Source: Stygiobacter sp043807765
GTDB lineage: Bacteria; Bacteroidota; Ignavibacteria; Ignavibacteriales; Melioribacteraceae
DNA: 64,000 nt
Direction: 5' to 3'
Assembly: GCA_043807765.1 (NCBI GenBank)
Contig: JAZDFQ010000109.1
Span: 54,454-118,453, forward strand
Position 1 is the stretch's first letter; every line of letters begins with the position of its first letter. Positions 42,309 through 48,737 of the stretch are shown piece by piece. The position numbers were made by a program, and so were the translations under genes. The notes under the pieces are model-generated. The model made no database searches. It saw nothing but the letters and a program-made list of their open reading frames with translations, and was not told where the DNA came from.

Positions 42309-43037
42309 TTAAAAACCGGTTCGTTGAATAAATTTCTCTATTACGGGATCATTACTAGCTAAAAGATCTTCTGGAGTTCCGGTAAAGTAAATTTTGCCTT
42401 CGTGCATCATTGCAATTTTATCAGCAACATTCTTAACGCTAAACATATCGTGCGTAACTATAATGGAAGTAACTTTGATTTTTTGAGGAAGGTCCTTAAT
42501 CAAATCATCAATGGAATCGGACATAATCGGGTCTAGCCCGGTAGTTGGTTCATCGTAAAGAATGTAATTCGGATCGGTAACAAGTGCGCGCGCTAAGGCA
42601 ACACGTTTTTTCATTCCGCCGGAAAGCTCTGACGGCTTTAGCTTCTGTGTATTTGGCAAACCAACAAGCTCAAGTTTTTCAGCAACAATTCTTTCAATAA
42701 CTTCTTTCGATTCAACATTATTCTCAACTAATGGGAGAGAAATATTTTCCTCAACTGTCATTGAATCGAAAAGAGCGGCCCCTTGAAACAGGAAGCCGAA
42801 TCGTTTGCGAACTTCGTAAAGCTCTTTCTTATTCATCTCGTAAATATTCTTTCCCTCAAACTTTACGTAGCCGCCATCGGGATGAAGAAGCGCAACAATA
42901 TGTTTAAGCAGAACGCTTTTGCCGCATCCGCTTCTGCCAATTATTGCCAGCGATTGCCCTTCTTGAATATTTAGATTAATTCCGCGAAGAACAGAATTTT
43001 CGCCAAAGCTTTTGTGTAAGTCAACAATTTCGATCAT
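42309..43037 (-). CDS. MlaF-like ABC transporter ATP-binding protein
   Basis: The ATPase has Walker A GRSGCGKSVLLK, Q-loop FLFQGAALFDSMTVEEN, signature LSGGMKKRVALARAL, Walker B YILYDEPTTGLDP and H-switch IIVTHD. The GRSGxGKSVLLK and FQGAALFDSM motifs are those of the Mla/Mce lipid-transport ATPases (MlaF, MceG). The MlaE-type permease and the MlaD-type substrate-binding protein are not adjacent, so the partners must be elsewhere. The 242 residues are complete. It heads the minus-strand radA transcript, after a palindrome-rich gap. Confidence 0.9.
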   Translation of the reverse strand: MIEIVDLHKSFGENSVLRGINLNIQEGQSLAIIGRSGCGKSVLLKHIVALLHPDGGYVKFEGKNIYEMNKKELYEVRKRFGFLFQGAALFDSMTVEENISLPLVENNVESKEVIERIVAEKLELVGLPNTQKLKPSELSGGMKKRVALARALVTDPNYILYDEPTTGLDPIMSDSIDDLIKDLPQKIKVTSIIVTHDMFSVKNVADKIAMMHEGKIYFTGTPEDLLASNDPVIEKFIQRTGF

Positions 43038-43120
43038 CAGATTAAACAGCGATTTGTTGATTGAAATATAAAAAAGAATTGCTTCTGATTCGATTTTAGT
43101 TATTTCCCCTAGAACCGATA

Positions 43121-43322
43121 TAGCAATAGCATAGATGTTCTCTGTATCGTCCCTAAAGGGACTTTGGTTTATTGGGTATTCTCTGCTATAGATATTTTAT
43201 CCCTACGGGATTTATAGCTCCGTTAGGAGCAAAATATTTATAGAATAATGGACACAATATTTGTTAAGTCCCTTTAGGGACTGTATAAAGCAATTCACCA
43301 AGCGGGTGAATTTTATTGCTAT
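43121..43322. repeat. Cluster of short perfect palindromes bounded by TAGCAATA inverted ends
   Basis: GTCCCTAAAGGGAC (43149-43162), ATCCCTACGGGAT (43199-43211), GCTCCGTTAGGAGC (43217-43230), AGTCCCTTTAGGGACT (43267-43282) and TTCACC..GGTGAA (43294-43310) follow one another in 160 bases. TAGCAATA at 43121-43128 and its inverted form at 43315-43322 frame them. It resembles REP/MITE clusters of Bacteroidota. The rest of this 454-base gap between the ABC gene and the sigma factor gene holds nothing else I can name. Confidence 0.65.
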
Positions 43323-43491
43323 TAAATCCATTATCATCTTAATATTTCTCCTATTCTTGTATTTCCTATATCTAGATTGAGGTATTTCTCTGTTTATCAG
43401 AAAATATACATGCGATTACATATATTCGGCTTGGGTTTAGTGAAGTTAGTTTTAATTACTTAGTTCAACAAGAATAGTAGGTATAGAGTAT

Positions 43492-44064
43492 TTGGAAGCA
43501 AAAAGGAATACATTAAATCCCTCAAGCTGGGTTAAGACTTACGGCGATACACTCTACCGTTTTACTTGTCTGCGAATTAATGATAAAGATATAGCAAAAG
43601 ACCTTGTGCAAGAAACCTTTCTTGCTGCTTTAAGAAATTCAGAAACTTATAAAGGGGAAATTTCAGAAAAGAATTGGCTGTTTACTATTCTGAAGAACAA
43701 AATCATTGATCACTACCGAAAGAAATCTTCAGTATTGATTGGGGAAATAGAAGAACTCTGCGCGAGCACAAATCAATTTTTCGACGAGAACGAACACTGG
43801 AAGCAAGAATCTGTTCCAAAAGAATGGGGCGTTGATTATTCTTCGCCGGTTGAGAATAAAGAATTCTTAGAGATTTTGGATAAATGTATGAATCGGCTTT
43901 CTGAATTATTGAAAATAGTTTTCACTATGAAATATCTTGATGAAAAGGAATCGGATGAGATATGTAAGGAATTGGCAATTACTTCGTCTAACTACTGGGT
44001 AATACTACACCGGGCAAAGCTAAATTTAAGAGCTTGCCTAGAAAAGAATTGGTTAAGTAAATAA
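43492..44064 (+). CDS. ECF sigma factor of the copper-peptide (MNIO) cluster
   Basis: Directs RNA polymerase to a small regulon, probably this cluster. Region 2 is visible as YGDTLYRFTCLRINDKDIAKDLVQETFLAALRN and NWLFTILKNKIIDHYRK in pieces. Region 4 is KIVFTMKYLDEKESDEICKELAITSSNYWVILHRAK, a helix-turn-helix. The 190 residues are the normal ECF size. TTG 43492 is the only start giving a full region 2; AGG lies about 11 bases upstream. Its stop shares a base with the anti-sigma ATG (TAATG). Sigma/anti-sigma pairs precede MNIO operons in other bacteria too. Confidence 0.9.
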   Translation: MEAKRNTLNPSSWVKTYGDTLYRFTCLRINDKDIAKDLVQETFLAALRNSETYKGEISEKNWLFTILKNKIIDHYRKKSSVLIGEIEELCASTNQFFDENEHWKQESVPKEWGVDYSSPVENKEFLEILDKCMNRLSELLKIVFTMKYLDEKESDEICKELAITSSNYWVILHRAKLNLRACLEKNWLSK

Positions 44065-44318
44065 TGATTAATAAAGTAATGATAACGTGCAGCGATGCAA
44101 CCTTGTATGTCTCCAAGAGAGAAGAGGGAAAGCTTTCTTTACCGAATAGATTTAAGCTTTTTCTTCACCTTGCTATCTGCAAATTCTGCCGCCTTTTCGA
44201 AAAGCAGAGTAGGTTTATCATTCATGAAATAAAACACCGCCACAGCAGCGCTGTATTATCAGATTTAGAAAAAGAGCAAATTCAAGCTAAAATCCTCGAA
44301 AATAATTCCTCAAATTAA
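44064..44318 (+). CDS. Small zinc-finger anti-sigma factor
   Basis: The 84 residues contain HLAICKFC, the H-x3-C-x2-C core of the ZAS/zf-HC2 anti-sigma zinc finger, after an N-terminal helix (CSDATLYVSKREEGKLSLPNR). There is no membrane helix, so it is soluble and would release sigma by sensing inside the cell, perhaps through metal or thiol state of the finger. Start ATG overlaps the sigma stop. It is shorter than ChrR-type anti-sigmas and has no cupin domain. Function is inferred from the finger and the position. Confidence 0.85.
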   Translation: MINKVMITCSDATLYVSKREEGKLSLPNRFKLFLHLAICKFCRLFEKQSRFIIHEIKHRHSSAVLSDLEKEQIQAKILENNSSN

Positions 44319-44330
44319 TTTTTAATCTTC

Positions 44331-44360
44331 TGTAAGGTTTTAACTGCCCTTCCGTCTTAA
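44331..44360 (+). promoter_or_regulatory. Candidate ECF-sigma promoter in front of the precursor gene
   Basis: TGTAAGG (44331-44337) and CCGTCTTAA (44352-44360), about 15 bases apart, resemble the -35 (GTAA) and -10 (CGTC) elements of many ECF promoters. The precursor start is about 40 bases further on, after AAAGGA. It would let the cluster's own sigma drive the precursor and the following genes. Confidence 0.45.
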
Positions 44361-44402
44361 TAGAGGACATTCAATCTATTAATTAAAGAAAGGATTTACC
44401 AC

Positions 44403-44921
44403 ATGCAAAATTCAAATAAAAGCATTGCAAAACACATTTTCTTAACCGGGTCAATAGTTGCCGGTTCACTTTTAGGAGTTGCCCCAAAGTCTTTAAATGC
44501 TGAAACACTTTTCAATTATAGAAGCCTTGGCTCCGGATCAGATTTGAGAGCTTCGTTATTAAACACGTCACCAGGCCGCAATTTAGAAATGAAATGCGGT
44601 AACAAGAGTGAAACAAAAAAAGAAAGCAAACCTACTTCCGATTCAAAAGCCAAGGATGGTAAGTGTGGCGAAGGAAAATGCGGCGACAAAAAAATGGAAA
44701 GCAAATCCAAAGACGGTAAGTGCGGCGAAGGAAAGTGTGGTGACAAAAAAGCAGATAGCAAAGTTAAAGATGGTAAGTGCGGTGAAGGAAAATGCGGCGA
44801 TAAAAAAATGGAAAGTAAATCTAAAGATGCTAAATGCGGCGAAGGCAAGTGCGGTGCAGACAAGGGCAAAGAAATGAAGGACACAAAAGCTCCGGAGAAA
44901 AAAGAAGCAGAGAAAAAGTAA
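44403..44921 (+). CDS. Secreted Cys-rich precursor peptide with EGKCG repeats (bufferin/HvfA-like)
   Basis: The 172 residues start with a signal peptide (hydrophobic FLTGSIVAGSLLGVA, cleavage likely after SLNA near residue 33). Four repeats of about 19 residues follow (84-102, 103-121, 122-140, 141-158), each with two cysteines in the frame KCGEGKCG. EGKCG stands at 90-94, 109-113, 128-132 and 147-151; one more cysteine (C65) precedes. Lysine-rich linkers join them, and the tail is KEMKDTKAPEKKEAEKK. In the known Hvf/bufferin systems an MNIO enzyme converts the cysteine of such motifs to a thioamide-oxazolone or thiooxazole group that binds copper. The downstream enzyme gene supports the same fate here. 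Confidence 0.88.
   Translation: MQNSNKSIAKHIFLTGSIVAGSLLGVAPKSLNAETLFNYRSLGSGSDLRASLLNTSPGRNLEMKCGNKSETKKESKPTSDSKAKDGKCGEGKCGDKKMESKSKDGKCGEGKCGDKKADSKVKDGKCGEGKCGDKKMESKSKDAKCGEGKCGADKGKEMKDTKAPEKKEAEKK
44652..44876 (+). repeat. Four 57-bp coding repeats in the precursor gene
   Basis: The DNA for residues 84-158 is a tandem array of 57-bp units, each coding for KDGKCGEGKCGDKK plus a five-residue linker. The last unit is altered (KDAKC.. and GADKGKEM). Codons of equal residues differ between units (for example TGT/TGC for cysteine), so the array is not a fresh duplication. Confidence 0.85.
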
Positions 44922-44936
44922 TCTTTCGTTTTCAAT

Positions 44937-44962
44937 GAGACCTCTGAAATTTTAGAGGTCTC
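44937..44962 (+). terminator. Hairpin between precursor and enzyme genes, possible partial terminator
   Basis: GAGACCTCT (44937-44945) pairs perfectly with AGAGGTCTC (44954-44962) around GAAATTTT; TATCATTT follows. The enzyme start is 25 bases later. An imperfect T-tract suggests leaky termination or 3' end protection of the precursor message, which would give more precursor than enzyme. Confidence 0.7.
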
Positions 44963-44987
44963 TATCATTTAACAAAGAGAAATAATT

Positions 44988-45833
44988 ATGAAGAATAATG
45001 TAAAGCATGCCGGGATTGGTTTCCGAAAAGATTTTGCGGAAGAATTTCTTGAAGGAACAGAATTAACACCTTCATTCGTTGAGGTAGCTCCGGAAAATTG
45101 GATGGGAATTGGCGGCTATTGGAAAAAAGTTTTTAAGAAGGTTGCCGAGAAATATCCGGTTTATGCTCACGGACTTTCTCTCTCTATCGGAAGCCCCGAG
45201 GAACTGGACTTTGTCTTCCTAAAAAATGTTAAAGAGTTTCTGGGTGAGTATAACATCGGCATTTATTCCGAACATTTAAGCTACTCCAAATGCGAAAACG
45301 CGCATCTGTATGACCTACTCCCTATTCCTTTTCGGTGGGATGCAGTTCATCATATCTCCGAAAGAATAAAAACAGTGCAAGATATTTTGGAAAGAAAGAT
45401 TGCCATAGAAATTGTTTCCTATTACACACCGGTTGCGGCAGAAATGAGTGAAGTAGAATTCATTAGCTCAATCGTTAAAGAAGCCGATTGCAATTTACTT
45501 CTAGATGTAAACAACATCTATGTAAATGCTTTCAACCATAGTTATGATTCTAGAGAATTTATTAACCAGCTTCCTCTGGATAAAGTTGAATACATTCACA
45601 TGGCAGGACACGAACAGGTTGCCCCCGATTTAATAATTGATACCCACGGAGAGCCAATTATAGACCCGGTTTATCAATTGTTTGAATACACAGTCGAAAA
45701 ACTTCCGAATCCGGTTCCGGTACTTCTTGAGCGCGATTTTAATATTCCGGAATTGCATGAACTTCAGTTCGAGTTAAATAAACTTGATACAATTTGTAAA
45801 AAGGCATGGACCCATGAAAAACTATTTGCTTGA
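44988..45833 (+). CDS. DUF692/MNIO peptide-modifying iron enzyme (BufB/HvfB-like)
   Basis: A multinuclear non-haem iron oxygenase with a TIM barrel. In studied members it rearranges cysteine residues of a precursor with O2. The family motifs are GIGFRKDFAEEFLEG, FVEVAPENWMG, YPVYAHGLSLSIG, GIYSEHLSYSKCENAHLYDLLPIPF across two segments, AIEIVSYY, LLLDVNNIYVNAFNH and YIHMAGHEQ, and LLERDFNIPEL near the end. The histidine and acidic residues in these motifs are the expected iron ligands. The 281 residues are complete. It overlaps the following gene by 20 bases. The precursor lies upstream as in known clusters. Confidence 0.94.
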   Translation: MKNNVKHAGIGFRKDFAEEFLEGTELTPSFVEVAPENWMGIGGYWKKVFKKVAEKYPVYAHGLSLSIGSPEELDFVFLKNVKEFLGEYNIGIYSEHLSYSKCENAHLYDLLPIPFRWDAVHHISERIKTVQDILERKIAIEIVSYYTPVAAEMSEVEFISSIVKEADCNLLLDVNNIYVNAFNHSYDSREFINQLPLDKVEYIHMAGHEQVAPDLIIDTHGEPIIDPVYQLFEYTVEKLPNPVPVLLERDFNIPELHELQFELNKLDTICKKAWTHEKLFA

Positions 45834-45984
45834 GGATACAGTCGTTCAGCAAAGCCGATTGGCAAATTACTGTCGTACCGGTGTGCTGGAGCCAATTAAA
45901 GGTCTAACAGAAAACAGAGTTAGCAATTACAGAAGGTTGGTGTATAATGTTATTGACGACACTCTTAAACAGCATTTCCGCTAA
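45814..45984 (+). CDS. N-terminal fragment of the BufC/HvfC-like gene
   Basis: The 56-codon open part, from ATG 45814 to the premature TAA at 45982-45984. It starts inside the end of the MNIO gene, which is the usual coupled arrangement. The residues NYCRTGVLEPIKGLTENRVSNY, in two pieces, match the start of the putative DNA-binding/recognition domain of DUF2063. Alone it is too short to be functional. Confidence 0.55.
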   Translation: MKNYLLEDTVVQQSRLANYCRTGVLEPIKGLTENRVSNYRRLVYNVIDDTLKQHFR

Positions 45985-45992
45985 CACATAAT

Positions 45993-46571
45993 TTGCTTAC
46001 GGAAGAAGAATGGAATGAGGCTGTAAATCAGTTTTTCAGCAATCACGCTTGCCAGTCAACATCAGTATGGAAAATGCCATACGAGTTTTATCAGTACATC
46101 GAAGGAAGTGACACTATGCTGAAAAACATCTATCCTTTTTTAACAGAACTTCTTTTGTTCGAATGGATGGAAATAGCACTATACATGATGGAGGATATGC
46201 CTTTCCCGGAAGAAGAGAATGGGGGCGACTTTGAAAGCAGCGTAATAAAATTCAATCCGGAGTTTAAGTTGATGCAGCTTAGCTATCCTGTACATCAGAA
46301 AAATCCAAATAAAATTAGCTGTGATGACAAAGGAGAATATTTTATTCTGATGTTCCGCGATAAATCAAGCGGTACAATTCAGTTTGTAAATCTTTCTTTG
46401 TTTTATGCGTGGTTGATAGAGAAAATTCATGCGTCGCAAGACTCCTTAAAAAATATTTTACGCGAAGGTGCTGACTTATTTGGAATTGATTATAAGTCAT
46501 TACTAAACAACTCTATTCCATTCTTAAGTGAGTTAAAAACAACATCATTTATTCTAGGATTTAAAAAATGA
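45993..46571 (+). CDS. C-terminal fragment of the BufC/HvfC-like gene
   Basis: The open frame can be read from TTG 45993 and codes for 192 residues: LTEEEWNEAVNQFFSNHACQ, then helices and FKLMQLSYPVH, FILMFRDKSSGTIQFVNLS and ILREGADLFGIDY. The last part resembles the winged C-terminal domain of HvfC-type proteins. No ribosome binding site precedes 45993, which supports a broken gene rather than an independent one. It overlaps the DoxX gene by 4 bases (ATGA). Confidence 0.6.
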   Translation: MLTEEEWNEAVNQFFSNHACQSTSVWKMPYEFYQYIEGSDTMLKNIYPFLTELLLFEWMEIALYMMEDMPFPEEENGGDFESSVIKFNPEFKLMQLSYPVHQKNPNKISCDDKGEYFILMFRDKSSGTIQFVNLSLFYAWLIEKIHASQDSLKNILREGADLFGIDYKSLLNNSIPFLSELKTTSFILGFKK

Positions 46572-47023
46572 ACAAAGTCATAAGTGCATATTCATCTATA
46601 ACAAATAAACTCTCTGTGGGCTTTGATGCAATTCTACTATTAATTAGACTTGTGCTGGCTTACGGTTTCTATTCTACAGCAGTTATGAAATGGCAAAACA
46701 TTTCAAGTGTTGCCGAATGGTTTGGTTCGCTTGGTATTCCAATGCCAACACTAAACGCATATTTAGCCGCATCTACTGAATCCGTCGGTGTTGTTTTATT
46801 GACACTAGGATTAGCAACAAGGCTAATCTCTATTCCATTAATTGTTGTAATGATTGTCGCAATTGTAACTGTTCACTGGGCAAACGGATTTGAAGCCGGC
46901 AACAATGGTTACGAAATTCCTTTTTACTATCTTCTTATGCTGTTAACATTACTGGTAAAAGGTGCGGGCAAAATAAGCCTGGATAATATTTTCAAGTTAT
47001 GGCTTAGAGGCAAAAGCAAATAA
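46568..47023 (+). CDS. DoxX family membrane protein of the MNIO cluster
   Basis: The 151 residues have four hydrophobic helices: ILLLIRLVLAYGFYSTAVMKW, NAYLAASTESVGVVLLTLGL, RLISIPLIVVMIVAIVTVHW and PFYYLLMLLTLLVKGAG. This is the DoxX fold, which recurs as the last gene of bufferin/Hvf operons (BufD/HvfD). Its role there is open; a redox or quinone link is suggested for the wider family. ATG overlaps the preceding frame by 4 bases, so it would be translated by coupling. The frameshift upstream could reduce its expression. A bidirectional terminator follows. Confidence 0.9.
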   Translation: MNKVISAYSSITNKLSVGFDAILLLIRLVLAYGFYSTAVMKWQNISSVAEWFGSLGIPMPTLNAYLAASTESVGVVLLTLGLATRLISIPLIVVMIVAIVTVHWANGFEAGNNGYEIPFYYLLMLLTLLVKGAGKISLDNIFKLWLRGKSK

Positions 47024-47072
47024 GCTCTCGCCGTTACTTTTGAAAATTTGTTTCATTTAATTCGAGTAAAAA

Positions 47073-47105
47073 AAATCCACGTGAAACTCGTGGATTTAAT
47101 TTTTC
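47073..47105. terminator. Bidirectional terminator between DoxX and cytochrome genes
   Basis: AAATCCACG (47073-47081) pairs with CGTGGATTT (47089-47097), loop TGAAACT, with A-rich left and T-rich right flanks. It separates two convergent genes. Confidence 0.9.
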
Positions 47106-47120
47106 TATGCAATCAAATTT

Positions 47121-48632
47121 CTACGGATTCAATCCGGTGTGACATTCTACGCAAAGCATTTTCTTCCATACTTCACCAACATCTCCGCCGGGATGTCTAA
47201 AATTCAGCGGTTTATTAATCGCAGCAACTTCTAATTTATCCGGCGGACCTTGAGCATTAATTGTATGGCATTGGTTGCAATCTTTTTTAATTAATCTCCC
47301 TTTATCAGTTACATGTTTATCGTTATGGCATCGGAAGCAGCCCATGAATTCCATATGACCGATATTATTCGGATAAACATCCCAACGAACTTTCATTTCC
47401 GGGAAAGTATTTAAGCTAAACGCTTCTTGAATTCCCTTTATTCCTTTTGCAATCAACTCCTTTTTGTTTTTATAAATATCGGGATAATTAGCCATGTAAA
47501 ATTGATTTACCTCAGTCTCAATCGCTTTGTGAGCATCTTCGGAAGTTTCAAATTTCTTTGCTAAAACTTCGAGAGCGGCAAATTTTATTTGAGGCAATTC
47601 TTTAGGAATTGATCCTTTTGTTAAAGCATTGTTAATAAAAAATGCCGGCGGCTGATAATTATGCGAGGGACGGTTGTGGCAATCCATACAGTCAACGGTT
47701 CTTGTTTCAAGCTTGCTTAATTCTTCCTTCGAAATTTTAACATCGTGGTCAACATACTCATTAACTTCGCCAGTCTTTAGGTTAGTGTACTTAACCCAAG
47801 GAATTTTCTCACGCTTCTTGTCAATAGATTTATACTCGATTTTAACGTTTGGATTAATATGCCAGTGAATTCCCTCTTCCAGACCAAGCGCGCTAAGGTT
47901 AGAACCTATTTTCATAGTAAGAGTAATATCCCACTCTGAATTTTTTTCATCTGTCATAAAATGTTTTTCTGTTCTGAGTTTTCTTGAATAGAATTTTTGT
48001 GGCCAATGACATTGCTCGCAAGTTTCTCTTGCCGGACGCAAGTTAGTAATCGGTGTTTCAATTGGTTTAGGAACAGTTCCCAAAGTAACCGCATAAACTT
48101 GATACAATCCGGAAAGTTTGGAGCGCACATACCAATCCGCGCCGGAGCCTACATGGCAATCAACGCACTTTACACGAGCGTGCGGAGAACCTTGATACGC
48201 TGTAAATTCCGGCTTCATAACGTAGTGACAAGTCTGTCCGCAAAACTCAACCGATTCTGAAAAGTGAAACGCTTCGTAACTTCCCACAGCTGTTGCCATC
48301 AAAAAAACCGATGTGCCGATTGCAAAGACAAGAGCAGCATGGCGGTGTTGTATATTATTAAAGTTAATTACCGGCCACCCTTTTCTTTCTTCTTCGGTTC
48401 TGCGTTTATCTTTGCGGGTCTTTAGCCACATTCCAATTGGAATAAGAAGTAAGCCGATAAATAACACACCGGGAAGCAGAACATATATTATTAAACCTAG
48501 ATATGTATTGCCGGAATGCGTAACTGAAGTGATGATAAAAAGGAATATTATCATTGAGAAGGTAATTAGTGCTATTGTGGCACCGACTAGAGAAATCCAG
48601 TTTTTAGATGAATCCGGGAGTTTTAGTTTCAT
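47121..48632 (-). CDS. Seven-haem NapC/NirT-family inner-membrane cytochrome, ImcH-like
   Basis: Three hydrophobic helices (about 12-37, 44-70, 98-122) anchor a periplasmic part with seven haem sites. The first is a CX3CH site (C131-C135-H136, in EFCGQTCHYVMKPE). Six CX2CH sites follow: CVDCH (about 156-160), CEQCH, CMDCH, CFRCH, CNQCH and CVECH at the very end. The NapC/NirT core covers the first four. Three helices plus seven haems in about 503 residues is the layout of Geobacter ImcH, which passes electrons from menaquinol towards extracellular or high-potential acceptors. The nearest alternative is a generic NapC/NrfH-like quinol dehydrogenase. A divergent or partner cytochrome is not seen next to it. 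Confidence 0.88.
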   Translation of the reverse strand: MKLKLPDSSKNWISLVGATIALITFSMIIFLFIITSVTHSGNTYLGLIIYVLLPGVLFIGLLLIPIGMWLKTRKDKRRTEEERKGWPVINFNNIQHRHAALVFAIGTSVFLMATAVGSYEAFHFSESVEFCGQTCHYVMKPEFTAYQGSPHARVKCVDCHVGSGADWYVRSKLSGLYQVYAVTLGTVPKPIETPITNLRPARETCEQCHWPQKFYSRKLRTEKHFMTDEKNSEWDITLTMKIGSNLSALGLEEGIHWHINPNVKIEYKSIDKKREKIPWVKYTNLKTGEVNEYVDHDVKISKEELSKLETRTVDCMDCHNRPSHNYQPPAFFINNALTKGSIPKELPQIKFAALEVLAKKFETSEDAHKAIETEVNQFYMANYPDIYKNKKELIAKGIKGIQEAFSLNTFPEMKVRWDVYPNNIGHMEFMGCFRCHNDKHVTDKGRLIKKDCNQCHTINAQGPPDKLEVAAINKPLNFRHPGGDVGEVWKKMLCVECHTGLNP

Positions 48633-48696
48633 TCATTTACCATTTTATTTCCGGAACGAAATTAAGGAACGGGTTTCTGAAAAGGAAGAAAAAAGA

Positions 48697-48724
48697 AAGC
48701 CCCGCTAATATTAGCGAGGCTTTT
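48697..48724 (-). terminator. Terminator on the minus strand after the Cys/Met-rich protein gene
   Basis: The stem, read on the minus strand, is AAAGCCTCGCTAA with TTAGCGGGGCTTT around TA, with one mismatch, followed by CTTTTTTC. It lies between the cytochrome start and the MITE-like element. Confidence 0.7.
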
Positions 48725-48737
48725 AGAGCAGAATAAA

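Larger units (their letters stand above)
45814..46571 (+). pseudogene. BufC/HvfC-like partner protein, interrupted by a -1 frameshift
   Basis: Two frames together give the DUF2063-type partner of the MNIO enzyme, about 252 residues. The first starts at ATG 45814 (MKNYLLEDTVVQQSRLANYC) and ends at 45984 after TLKQHFR. In the other frame the text reads FPLTHNLLTEEEWNEAVNQFF, which joins onto KQH and restores the family pattern of an N-terminal domain, FP, then LLTEEEW. One extra T in the TTT run at 45975-45977 would repair it. No slippery heptamer is present, so programmed frameshifting is unlikely; a mutation or a base-calling error in the run is likelier. The protein would recruit the precursor to the enzyme. 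Confidence 0.75.

Noticed and set aside
43081..43491. CRISPR array in the palindrome-rich gap
   Set aside because: The palindromes differ in sequence and spacing; there are no identical repeats with unique spacers and no cas genes.
44652..44876. Metallothionein in place of a modified peptide precursor
   Set aside because: Cysteine content would allow it, but the signal peptide, EGKCG motifs and adjacent MNIO, partner and DoxX genes fit the modified-peptide pathway better.
44516..44968. Long open frame on the minus strand opposite the Cys-rich precursor
   Set aside because: It is a shadow of the repeat-coding strand: its Ser/Pro/His repeats mirror the KCGEGKCG codons, and it has no ribosome binding site.
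45960..45990. Programmed frameshift in the partner gene
   Set aside because: No slippery heptamer or downstream pseudoknot is visible; a one-base change in a T run explains it better.
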